A stretch of 42,634 nucleotides of DNA. It comes from Priapulus caudatus. Lineage: Eukaryota > Priapulida > Priapulimorpha > Priapulimorphida > Priapulidae. The translations under genes were made by a program, and so were the position numbers. The notes under the pieces are model-generated. The model did no database searches and was not told where the DNA came from. It was given only the letters and a program-made list of their open reading frames with translations. Shown piece by piece: positions 32,801 through 42,634 of the stretch; the first letter of the stretch is position 1; every line of letters starts with the position of its first letter. The stretch is taken from assembly GCF_000485595.1 (NCBI RefSeq), contig NW_014577134.1:417604-460237 (forward strand), read 5' to 3'.

Positions 32801-34690
32801 AATGTACGTGCGTTTTTTTAGATACCATGGGCACTTGCTTGACAGTAAGACGTCCGGAAATACGGACTATTGTTTCTAATGAGAAGTGCAATAAATGGTT
32901 CTTTGTGCGAACGGGGAAGAAGCATAATGCATACCTATTAGAAAGGCTGGACTGTTCTTATGGAGTTGGCGATCGAAGAATATTGCTATGTGTACATGGT
33001 GACAGTTGCAGAGGAAAACGGCACTAGGTATTTCCACAAATTTCGGTACATTCAATGTCATTAATCGGTGGTGGTATGGCATTAGATTTTCACTGGCAAA
33101 CTGACAAGCTACTGAAAAATTGTGACAGGACAGTGAGTCCTCCAACACACGCCGACTGTTTGTGCTCAAATCTGAAGAGAATAAATGTTTCTCAGAGTCA
33201 ACTGCTGTGATGATAGTGGGGGAAATGTAGAAGGAAAATGTTCCCTGCAATGTCCCTTCAAAAAATGATACTAATCTCCTTGGTGGGTTCTAAAAGAGGT
33301 CTCAGTAAGAGACGAATTATCAATTTATCGGTGGCTGTGAGTCAAGCTTGCCACGTGATACCGGATGTGTAGTGATGAGTCATGTTTCAATACTGTTCAA
33401 GTGTTCAACAACAAGTGTACAGTGCCTTTAAGACGAGCTAATGTCTGTTCCCACCGCTCCCTTCCCAATTTATGTTGTCAACCGTCCAAACATTAGCATC
33501 ATTACATGAATCAAGATAATTCTCAACAGGTGAGGTAGACGTTTCAGAGTATTGAGAATAAACGAGGAAATGATGTCGCATTATCTATATCGCTTTGCGT
33601 CTGATGGCGTTTTCATGTAATATTAAATTGTTGCTTTAAGATGCTATGAAATAAAGTGAATGCTTCTGAGATTTTTGGCTTGATTTCTCTGTGGTGTTTT
33701 ATTTGGCTTTTTATTATTTATAGTTAATAAATAAGTAAGTCTATAAACGGTACTACTACGGTTACCTGTGTGGGGGAACATGGCCTACCGCTCTCTGAAC
33801 TATAGAAATAGCAATTATAATGTACGGGTTGCTATATCAATTACATACAACGACGTGTTTTCACAAGGTGACCCAGTCTTACATTAACAATGACGCATCA
33901 TACTTGGTAAGCTGCCAAGTGTAGTGTGGTTATTCGCTGAAATATGTTTGTCACATAAATGAGAGGATAGTTCGAAAGGGGGTTTTCTTTAAGGGTTGAT
34001 GCAATGTGAAAGATCTAGAGGAGGGTCAAGGCGCTGTGATATCGATGATCGAGAACGTGAATCCAGATCTGAGCTGTATATCACACAACGGCTGAGGTCG
34101 TACATCCTGCTCAGGACAGAAAGACGTAGGGATTCTGAAAAATAATTGGCGAATGCCAGATTTCTATTGAAGTAAGATATATTATCTTCGACATTTACTA
34201 AACAAAGTGAAGGGTTTTATGATATGTGTGTCTGCGTGCGTGCGTGGGTGTGCCACATGAGTGTATTTGAAGAGAGCACGACCGAGAGGAGAGGCGGGGT
34301 AGGAAATATGGAGGGAAGACATGTAACATGTTGATAGGGCAAATCTTTTACATTTGTGAAGTATATAACTAAATCTAAAATGTGATTGACGCTATTGCCT
34401 TGAGAAGCAGCACGAGTAGCGTGGCGCGACCAACGGCAAAAACAGGTTATTTTCTAGTAAATATTGAACTAAACCATAAAGTATTATTATAGTATAGCTT
34501 TATTTAGTTGTAACCAATTCGTTAAAACACAAGGTAAACAATAATGGTTAATCGGTGCACGCATAGAATTATACTGAGAAACTAGAACGCTGACCGAGCA
34601 ATGAAATCGACGCCTGTGAGCGACACCTGCGCCTCTACTGGATCACAGCAAAACAGCGGGAAAGACAGATTCTTCCATTAGATAGAACTG
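32801..34690. other. unassigned sequence with one weak exon-like start
   Basis: A splice-acceptor-like TTTTTTTAG (about 32812-32820) is followed by ACCATGGG and a short frame beginning MGTCLTV. AATAAA occurs near 33651. This is too little to call a gene. Confidence 0.3.
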
Positions 34691-34702
34691 TTCTGGTTTG
34701 TA

Positions 34703-34787
34703 TCACACACGCATGCGCGCGCACGCACGCACACACAAACACACGCGCGCACACACACACACACGCGCACACGCCCGCGCGCGCACG

Positions 34788-34839
<52 letters not shown>
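34703..34839. repeat. (AC)n/(GC)n microsatellite
   Basis: Mixed CACACG/GCGCGC followed by pure (AC)n to 34839. Alternating purine-pyrimidine sequence of this length could adopt Z-DNA. Confidence 0.95.
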
Positions 34840-34842
<3 letters not shown>

Positions 34843-34885
34843 TGCTGGGATATATCTCCCCTGCTCCTATAGCGTCTATTTTATT

Positions 34886-34915
34886 GTATCCCCCGAACGA
34901 AGTTCGTGGGGATAC
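34886..34915. repeat. GTATCCCC hairpin of a dispersed repeat
   Basis: GTATCCCC-CGAAC-GAA-GTTCG-T-GGGGATAC: a 13-bp stem with one bulged base and a three-base loop. A (CCG)n run follows at 34934-34962. It probably marks one end of the fold-back repeat that follows. Confidence 0.75.
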
Positions 34916-35007
34916 TATGGGTTTGGCATCGTCGCGCCGCCGCCGCCGCCGCCGCCGCCGCCTCCGTAGAGATTTCCTTGTGAACGCTCTACCGGCTGCA
35001 GTTCTTC

Positions 35008-35517
35008 TCGGATCATCTTCAAATTTCGAGTGAAGGTGCGTTATCGTAAAGCAAAGACACCTATCGTTTTTGGTGTGGGCGGAGTCATCGTTGCCATGGT
35101 AACAACATTTTTTGTCAAAATATTCTAGAACCTGTAACTTCTGCACTTTTTACCCGATTGTCATGAAATTTATATTTGTATTAAAATTTATATTTACATT
35201 TATATTAAAATTTAAAAATAAAATATTATAATTAATATTTGTATTAAAATTTGTATTTAAATTCTATATTTAAATTTATGATTGATCATCAATATATATA
35301 TATATATTATATATAATATATATATATATTATAGACATGTTATATCGCCCTGGATGCTGCCAATCCCATGACAAATCGAGGTAAAAACAGCACAAGTTAC
35401 GACTTTACGTATTTCCAAAAATGTTGTTTACCAGTGCAACGATGACTCCGCCCACACCAAAAACGTGCGTCTCTCGCCTTACATAAGCCCTTATGCAATT
35501 TTGGAAGATGATCCGAC
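35008..35517. repeat. fold-back (inverted) repeat with AT-rich centre
   Basis: The left arm (about 35008-35167) and the right arm (about 35370-35517) are inverted copies, sharing CGGATCATCTTC, TTTTTGGTGTGGGCGGAGTC (identical), CATCGTTGC and TTTTTACC...GTCATG. The ~200-bp centre is AT-rich with (TA)n. The arms differ by many small changes, so the arrangement is old. Class unknown. Confidence 0.8.
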
Positions 35518-36020
35518 GATCATCGTAAAAACTGCCCCACCAGGTCACTTCGACTCTTTATTCACCTGTTACCTTTTGACCTTGATCTCATATTTCTCTT
35601 CGCTCTCTAAACTCAGCCCTTAATATGACACCCTAGCGCGACCACTTGGTTAGCTTACACATCTTTTGGGGGAAGGCTGTCGCATACAACAAAACACACT
35701 CACTGACCTTGACTTACTTGACCTTCACGTCGACTTACATTCTCCTTCGTCGCCTCTATTAGGGGTAACCAGATTCCAATATACTTGCACAGTCTGAGCA
35801 ACCAGCTTGTATAACAAACTTTTGTTTTGGGACTTTTTAACTTTACCTGACCTTCTACCGTTCTTACAGAGATTTTCTATTCATTTACTAGCATCACGGC
35901 GGGATACATGGTAGTTGGCGACAAACTGCTCGTTTCTAGTTCTTTACCAGACCTTGGAATCTGCTGTTCACATTGTTTGTTACTCCATTCTGGCATAAAT
36001 AGATAGTAATGAAGAAATGG
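35518..36020. other. unassigned non-coding sequence
   Basis: No frames or repeats recognised. The motif TGACCTT recurs several times between 35578 and 35860. Confidence 0.45.
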
Positions 36021-36029
36021 AATCATGGC

Positions 36030-36628
36030 TTATGGATGGATGGCATGGAGATGATGGAGATGGATGGATGGATGGATAGAGGATGGATGGGATAGATGGG
36101 TATGGATGGATGGCATGGATGGCATGGTATGGATGGGATGGAAATGGATGGATGAGATGGATGCATGCATGCATGGATGATGGATGGTATGGGGTATGGC
36201 ATGGCTGGATGTTATGAAGGGTATGGATGAATGGAATGGATGATGGTATGGAGGATGGATGATGGATGGATGGATGGATGGATGGATGGATGGATGGATG
36301 GATGCATGGATGAATGGATGGAAGGGATGGATGGGATGGATGGGCTGGCATGGATTGGATTGATGGTATGGAATGGATGGATCGCAATGGATGGATCGTG
36401 GATTGCTTATGGATGCGATGGAATGTATGCGATGGATTCGATGGATGGATGGATGGATGGATGGATGGATGGATGGATGGATGGATGGATGGATGGATGG
36501 ATGGATGGATGGATGGATGGATGGATGGATGGATGGGTGGATGGCTGGGTGGATGGATGGATGGATGGATTGATGGATGGATGGATGGATGGATGGATGG
36601 ATGGATGGATGGATGGATGGATGGTTAA
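36030..36628. repeat. long (GGAT)n/(ATGG)n microsatellite
   Basis: Interrupted from 36030 to 36440, then nearly pure ATGG from 36440 to 36628. All frames across it are repeat translations (Met-Asp-Gly-Trp or His-Pro-Ser-Ile). Confidence 0.97.
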
Positions 36629-36639
36629 TGGATAATTTA

Positions 36640-38200
36640 AATTTTATCACGGTGATTTAATTAATAAAGTTTGTGCACTTAGATTAACATACTGTGTACA
36701 GAGTATTAAAAACGACAATTAAGTATAGGAAAATGTGAATACGTTCTTATACTTCCATCTCAAAACGTTGCGAATGCATGATCGTATCGTTAGTATGCCA
36801 TGTTCCTATTTTGTGTAGCTAGAATGTTGTTCGCGACATAACGACGCTACAACCTTCCAGGAACATTAATTACGGAAACGTTCTGTGCAAGCTGCGTAGG
36901 TAACTTTATATACGTTACATACCACTATAGACAAGTTGACAAGTTGAGTGCAAATATAGCCGCAATAATTCTGTATTTGCGTTTAAATACATCTTTTATC
37001 GCTTTAAGAAATAGCTGCGTTTTGTCAACGCTGCGTAGACCAGTACCATAGTACGCTATATTGTATATATCATAATAATACAATATTATGAAGGAAAGAA
37101 ACACTGCGACCACTGAAACAGTATAACGGCGACGAGTATGCTACGTCTAGACACGTGTAATCGTATAGTGTGACCAGGTTCGCGTACAGTCAGATACGTA
37201 TGCTGTCGCACTTTAAGCCACAACGGTATATCATTCAATAACCAAATGATTACTACAATGAATGCATTGTTTAATTTCCACAAAGCATAGTGACATGGCA
37301 TACGGTACTTAACTACAATACCGGCCAGTAGGCACATACGAGAACTTTACCAATGGTTTGCACATAGTTTACAGCTTACGACCGTGGTGTCCTATGACGA
37401 CTGGCGGCAGGCGGCGGCTTCAGGCTCAGGTGGTGACTGTCAGCAGGTAGCAGACGGCGAGTGAGAGCGTCGGTGACTCGCTGTTGCGAGTGCGGCCGTC
37501 GCTGACTCGCTCCCCCGCGAGCGTGGCCGTCGCGAACTCGCTGTCGCTGTGTACCCAATACGGCTAGATTTTATGCATCTGCAGGAATCCGTGGCCCGAG
37601 CGTGGTCAAGGCCTTGTTGCGCGCGGATGGTGCAATACTGTCGTAGTGGGCTAAAATAAGCCTATGCCGCTATATAGGTGTAAAGTTAACGACCCGTGTC
37701 GCTCGCTGCGCTCGACTCATAATTCGCTCTAAATTGATCTAGCTATTTACTGTAAACGTCACCATTACAACAGTCTAAACATTTAATGCGCTAAGAGCCT
37801 AAGACCATTTCTAAAGTAGGGGAGAAACCACAATATAGCTAAATTTTACGTAAAAGTAAGTAAAAATCGTTAAAAGTCGTACAAGCTTGTTCATATCGGG
37901 AATAATACACTATATGCGAACAGGAAACAATATTATGCATGGGCTAATGAAATTTGCTTGGCAAGTTAATATTTCAGCTTCCTAGCCAAGAAATAGCTAC
38001 CATAGGGCGCTGCTATGGTAAGGTTGCATTGTTTAGCAGTTCCATTAAATAGATCTAACCACATAGCTGTATATGTATACTACTTTCGTTCTATGGCTAT
38101 ATAGATATGACCAGAAAGTATAAAGCGGTAGGCCTAATCTGTAATGGCGCCATCTATTGGGATAAATGATTTATAAGTGTATAACCGTATCTAACACTTC
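36640..38200. other. unassigned sequence with small repeats
   Basis: Contains a ~30-bp GC-rich tandem repeat at 37469-37547 (GTCG(G/C)TGACTCGCT units) and a TACCATAG...CTATGGTA hairpin at 37998-38020. No gene is recognised. Confidence 0.45.
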
Positions 38201-38204
38201 TATC

Positions 38205-38584
38205 TATCTATACTACAATGAGGCTAATCTTGTGTGTGTGTGTTTGTTTGATCTCGATGTTCTCCGTGATTTTTCCCTCAATCGCGCTAACTGAAGTATA
38301 TTCAGAATCACCACGTCTTGCAGATGGTTCTGACTGAGACAAACATTTAAAAAAGTTAAAAAGTAAAAAAAAATTTTTAAAGTCAAAATTAAATCATCAC
38401 GTACGTGGGAATTATTTCGCTTGTCTTTCCCGCCGCCGTAGCGTAGTCGGTAGGATCTCGGTTTCATAACCCGCGATTCCGGGTTCGAATCTCAGCTGGG
38501 CAAAAAAAATTCTAACTGTGTCACTTACATAAAGTTTAAATTTTAAGGCACGATTTGGTCGTTGTACGGGTATTAGTCTGCTAG
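38205..38584 (+). mobile_element. short non-autonomous Helitron copy B0
   Basis: A diverged short relative: a TATCTATACTACAATGAGGCTAAT start, a (TG)n run, TTCAGAATCACCACGTCTTG, a tRNA-Met-like segment, and ACGGGTATTAGTCTGCTAG as its 3' end. It lacks the (GGGAT)n tract and the CGGTCACC block. It abuts copy B directly. Confidence 0.7.
38431..38502 (+). pseudogene. tRNA-Met(CAU)-like segment
   Basis: TAGCGTAGTCGGTAGG as A box, TTTCATAA as anticodon loop with CAT in the anticodon position, and GGGTTCGAATC as B box, all at tRNA spacing. It resembles metazoan elongator tRNA-Met. The acceptor stem pairs poorly and the T stem has one mismatch, so it is probably a tRNA-derived part of the element and not a functional tRNA. 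Confidence 0.65.
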
Positions 38585-39375
38585 TATATATAAAGTTGTT
38601 CAGCCGAATGTGTGTGTGTGTGTGTGTTCGCGCATAACTAGAGAACTCCGCAGCCTAGAGGAAAACTAAAGATATTTTCAGAATCAGCACGTCTGGGAGG
38701 TGGTTCTGGCTGCAACAAAAAATTTTAAAAGTTGAAAAGTTAAACATTCATACAAAATTCTATTGATCAGTAGATGGCGGTCACGTACGCACACACAACA
38801 TCACGTCTGAATCCATGGTGTATAAACGTAATGACGCAGTGGGCTCATCAGTTCAACATCCGTCTGCTACGTTCCGGATTCGAGTCCCAGCTGGGGAACT
38901 TATTTTCCCCTTTTTCCCTCTTTTCCCTTTACCTACCTCTTTAGTATGTATAATTTTTTATTTTTTATTAACTTTTAATTTAATTAATTTATTTAACTTA
39001 TTATTTTTTAGTTTATTAATTATTCTTATTTTTAATGTTTTTTATCTTTTGATTTTTTATTATTTTTTACTGTTTGGGATGGCATGGGATGGCATGGGAT
39101 GGGATGGGATATGGGATGCGGTGCGATGGGATGGGATGGGATGGCATGGCATGGCATGGCATGGGATGGCACTGAATGTGATGAGATAGGATGGGATGGG
39201 ATGGGATATGGGATGGGATGCGGTGCGGTGGGATGGCATGGAATGAGATGCATGGATGGATGGATGCATGGATAGATAGATGGTTACATTTTTTGGGGTA
39301 TCTTCCTTTCAACCAAGCGGTGACCAGCTGAGTAACGCCACTGATTTGCCCGGGCAACGCCGGGTATCCCCCTAG
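38585..39375 (+). mobile_element. non-autonomous Helitron, full-length copy B
   Basis: Starts TATATATAAAGTTGTTCAGC directly after CTAG of copy B0. It carries the CAGCACGTCTGGGAGGTGGT block, a B-box-containing tRNA-like segment (about 38831-38896), a T-rich stretch, (GGGAT)n at 39070-39240, ATGGATGG units, and ends GGCAACGCCGGGTATCC then CCCTAG at 39375. The CCCGG...CCGGG hairpin about 10 bases before CTAG is diagnostic of Helitrons. About 790 bp, no coding capacity. Confidence 0.87.
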
Positions 39376-40290
39376 TATATATATAAAGTTGTTCAGCCGA
39401 ATTAGTCCGTACTCGCATAACTCCGCAGCCTAGAGTAAAAACTAAAGATATTTTCAGAATCAGCACGTCTGGGAGGTGGTTCTGGCTGAAACAAAAATTT
39501 ACAAAAGTTAAAAAGTTAAAAATTGATAAAAATTCTATTCATCAATAGATGGCGGTGCGTGCAGAGTAAAACATCACGTACGTGTGAATCCCACTAAACT
39601 AAAGGCTAACGTCTAGTTTTAGTTCAATGTATGAATCCATGGTGATTCCTTATTAACGGCGCAGTGCAGTAATCCTAGAACATCGTCTCTACACCGGGAT
39701 CCGCGCGGTTCGAGTCGCGCATGCTGGGGAAACATGATTTTCCCCCTTTTTCATTTTTCGAATTACGTTACTTTTTACTATTTTATATTTTTAATTTTTA
39801 ATGTTTTTTTATCTTTATGATTTTTTTAATTGTTTTTTACTGTTTGGGATGGGATGGATAGGACGGCATGGCATGGGACTGTGCATGGGATGGCTGAGAA
39901 TGGCGTGGGATGGGATCGGATCGATGACATGCATCGCATGGCATGGCATGGGGCTATCGCATTGGCTAGGAATGATGAATGGGATTGCGGTGGCGATGGG
40001 ATGGGATGAGATGGTCATGGCTATGGCAATGGGGAACTGGCATGGCATGCAGTAGGCATAGCAAGGGATGTCCATGGGATGGCATGCGGATGGCATGGGA
40101 TAGGGAGGATGGGAATGGGATGCGGTGCGATGGATGGGATAGGAATGACATGGAAATGGGATGGATGGATGGATGCATGGATGGATGCATGGATAGATAG
40201 ATAGTTAGGATTTTTTTGGGTATTTCCATTTCACCAAAGCGGCCACATAACTGAGTAACGCCACGGATTTCTCCCCGGGCTAAGGTGTAT
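39376..40290 (+). mobile_element. non-autonomous Helitron, copy C
   Basis: Begins TATATATATAAAGTTG immediately after copy B's CTAG. It contains the same blocks in the same order, a tRNA-like segment at about 39656-39730 with B box GGTTCGAGTC, a degenerate (GGGAT)n tract (39846-40150) and GAGTAACGCCACGGATTTC. The 3' hairpin is decayed (CCCCGGGCTAAGG) and no clear CTAG remains. Confidence 0.82.
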
Positions 40291-41260
40291 AATATACGCA
40301 TAGTGAGAATATATATATAGCGTCTACTCACTGCTTGCGTTTATAGAACGCAATGTGGTTTTTGGAGACCACTGCATGGAGAATTTCTAAGAAAAATGCC
40401 TTTATATAAACCGCGAAATACGGTAATTGATGTAGTGAATCGTCAGTGTACGGCGTGTGTGTGCGTGTGTGGCGTCGCGTTCTGTGTGTGCCTCTCGAAT
40501 GTATATATGCATGACAAAATACCGCTTCTAAACTGGCTACCGTCCGTCAGTTAGCACCCGTTATGATATGCCGACACCCGGCAGCAGAACCAAGTCCACC
40601 CACAGATTATATATAAATAAATAAATAAATAAATATATATATACATTGTTTCGATTATATATAAGTTTATATAGGTGTAATGAGGTTTACGTCTAGATTT
40701 GGTGCGCACGTGAATGGGGGCGGACTTGAAGTTGATCCCGCTGGTAATAGTTTTATACCGGCCACAACTACAAGCTGACATCCGCACGAATATGAGATCA
40801 CAGCGCCATCGTGCGGTCTGAATTCGCTCTCATCTACCGCTCCCGCTGCCGCAATCACTTCTCAACCCGCACATCATTGCAGTGTACGTGAACTGTGATC
40901 AAGAAGGTGTCATGGAACTGTGTGATCTTGGAAGTAAGGGGAAACGGCACACTGACACGCACACAAATACACACGCGCACGCGCGCACACACACACGCAC
41001 GCGCACGCGCACAAACACACGCACGCACGCACGCACGCACTAAACAAAAAATATATAATACAAGTTATCCTTCCTCTCTACACTTAATTAAAATTTGCTT
41101 TCGTGACGCTTGGTTTTAAACATACAGCCTGAAGAATTAGCCACTAATAAATGAGATGACAACGTGTGCTGTTGCAATGTCGGAATGATTGGGCGAGAAG
41201 AAACGGAAGCGATGTCTAGCGCAATGTTATAGGCAAAACTGGCAAAACTAATCACCCTAT
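40291..41260. other. unassigned sequence with microsatellites
   Basis: Contains (TG)n-like sequence near 40455-40490, (AAAT)n/(TA)n at 40608-40642 and (AC/GC)n at 40953-41040. No gene was recognised. Confidence 0.5.
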
Positions 41261-41264
41261 AGCT

Positions 41265-42000
41265 ATTAAAGTGGCTGGTGGGTATGTGCTTTTAATAGTT
41301 CACGGTATTATTTTAACGCAAATAAAATATTTAATTTATTTGACAAAGACTGGGAATCCAGCAGTATATGTCTCATAGCGTACATGTCGCTACCTTTTGG
41401 CTACAATATATTACTACTTAAATTATATCACTGTTACGTCTGCTAGAGCACCTTATGATTTGGAAAGAGAGGCGTCGGGATTTCCGTTTGACGTTAAGCC
41501 ACTGCAAAGAGTATTAACGCACCATTTTAAAATCTATAATTTTAACAATATATTATGTTATGTCAGAGATACTATGCACGCGCGAATAGACGTGCCACGT
41601 TTCAGGGAAAATTGGTACTAAACACCTTGTGAGGGTTGACTATAAAAGTGGCTGGTTGCTATGTACTCTCCAAGTTAAAATTATTATTGCATATATATAT
41701 GTCATGTAGCGCACACCTATTGGCTGAATTAAATCTTTTTACATCGGCTAGGGCATCCTATAATGAGTAAATAGAGGCATCGGTTTTTTTTATACTGTTA
41801 AACTACTGCTACGACCATTTTAAACGTATAATTACGACATAATATTAAGTAATGTCAGAAGTATTGGGCATGCATCCGCGAACCGAGGTCTGTATATATC
41901 ATGTAGCGCACATATCGCTCTTTTTGGACTTATATTTTATTACTGTTATTTCAGCTACAGCTATGCATTTTAGTGGAATCGCGTCAGAAACTGCCGCAGC
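41265..42000 (+). repeat. three diverged direct copies of a ~300-bp unit
   Basis: Shared landmarks: TAAAGTGGCTGGTGGGTATGTG (41268) against TAAAAGTGGCTGGTTGCTATGT (41644), GTCTCATAGCG/GTCATGTAGCGCACA/ATCATGTAGCGCACA (41371, 41701, 41898), GGCGTCGG/GGCATCGG, ACCATTTTAAA and TATGTCAGA/AATGTCAGAA. Order is kept across copies; divergence is high and small indels are common. Origin is unknown. Confidence 0.75.
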
Positions 42001-42059
42001 ATTACGATTGCACCGACGAACAAGTGCTACTATAACGCTGCAGCCGGATGTGGCTTGTT

Positions 42060-42511
42060 CTGTGGCTGGAATTTTATCCGACACTCCGTTTTATCCGACA
42101 TAGCCAATCCGTGCGCTATAATTATGTGGGCCGGACTGCGTTGTACTGCACGCGCGTGCATACTATTTTGCCAAACCCCATACTGCTTGTCGATCAGTGC
42201 CTCCAATACCGCCATTGACGTAGCTTTGTCACGTTGGTAAGGAAGAGAAGCAAATCCGGGAAACATACATCAATCATTCGATTTCTTTAAATCAATAGAT
42301 AACGATACTTCTGTAGGCCCTACCCGTATTTCAGCAGCACCTTAGAATGATTATTACCAAACGAGATGTCATATTAAATTTTTTATTGCACTTTCATCCG
42401 AGATTTCATTCGCCCCACTCTCGCTTCCGATTTACCCGACATTTCTTATTATCCTACCACACATGCACACATACATCCCGTTCAGGTAGGATAATCGAGA
42501 TACGACTGTAC
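42060..42511 (-). mobile_element. pogo/Tigger-like terminus or MITE remnant
   Basis: The reverse complement of 42490-42511 is TACAGTCGTATCTCGATTAT followed by CC; CAGTCG...CTCGATTATCC next to TA resembles pogo/Tigger terminal repeats with TA target sites. TTATCCGAC words recur at 42071-42098 and a related TTATCCTACC near 42449. The opposite terminus is not visible, and no transposase domain is recognised in the 78-codon minus-strand frame. Confidence 0.5.
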
Positions 42512-42540
42512 ACACACACACGCACGCACGCACGCACGCG
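42511..42540. repeat. (AC)n/(ACGC)n microsatellite
   Basis: A short (AC)n followed by ACGC units, next to the pogo-like end. Confidence 0.9.
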
Positions 42541-42634
42541 TGGGTTGGTTGGTTGGTTGGTTGGTTGGTTGGTTGGTTGGTTGGTTGGTTGGTTGGTTGG
42601 TTGGTTGGTTGGTTGGTTGGTTGGTTGGTTGGTT
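42541..42634. repeat. (GGTT)n microsatellite to window edge
   Basis: About 23 pure GGTT units run off the right edge. It is not a (TTAGGG)n telomere repeat. Confidence 0.97.

Noticed and set aside
36030-36650. 200-residue minus-strand ORF rich in His-Pro-Ser-Ile and plus-strand Met-Asp-Gly-Trp frames
   Set aside because: Pure translations of the (GGAT)n tract; no non-repeat domain.
38428-38505. Functional tRNA-Met gene
   Set aside because: Acceptor stem pairs poorly and the segment sits at a fixed place within a repeated element; called tRNA-derived instead.
42030-42266. 78-codon minus-strand ORF as a transposase piece
   Set aside because: No HTH or DDE motif is visible, and part of it is non-coding TTATCCGAC repeat sequence.
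42541-42634. Telomere repeat at the right edge
   Set aside because: The unit is GGTT, not TTAGGG or a known animal telomere variant; treated as a microsatellite.

Overview
The window looks like nuclear DNA of an animal, most likely a bilaterian and probably marine invertebrate; the species cannot be named from the sequence. The reasons are one multi-exon C2H2 zinc-finger gene with GT-AG introns, a non-LTR retrotransposon, Helitron and hAT relics, and very dense microsatellites. There are no operons, bacterial signals or CRISPR arrays. Most long open frames are microsatellite translations (Cys-Val, Arg-Glu, Ser-Leu, Met-Asp-Gly-Trp, His-Pro-Ser repeats) and are not genes.

Layout. 1-2100: simple repeats and unassigned sequence. 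2222-4141: a unit bounded by 31-bp imperfect terminal inverted repeats. It holds a long ORF with FEN/PIN-like motifs and a Cys-rich CXC-like domain, plus the 3' end of an antisense Helitron helicase. 5191-8670: a broken RTE-like LINE with endonuclease and reverse transcriptase. 9950-10760: a TG-rich degenerate minisatellite containing a perfect 44-bp palindrome.

12536-26607 (+): the one gene with strong support. Eight exons, all joined in phase 0, give a model of about 480 residues with seven C2H2 fingers after a Ser/Ala/Pro-rich N-terminus. It is probably a sequence-specific nuclear transcription factor, resembling the LIN-29/rotund/squeeze (ZNF362/384) type in its central fingers. Its 9.2-kb first intron contains a nest of non-autonomous Helitrons with an inserted 514-bp hAT-type MITE, and an array of 19-bp palindromes.

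26608-34650: no recognisable gene. 34700-36640: dinucleotide repeats, a fold-back repeat and a long (GGAT)n tract. 38205-40290: three head-to-tail copies of the same non-autonomous Helitron family, each with an internal tRNA-like segment and most with a (GGGAT)n tract. 41265-42100: three diverged copies of a ~300-bp repeat. 42490-42511: a pogo/Tigger-like terminus. 42541-42634: (GGTT)n to the window edge.

I found no convincing new multi-gene system. The best leads are the chimeric TIR element, the tandem tRNA-bearing Helitrons and the palindrome features.
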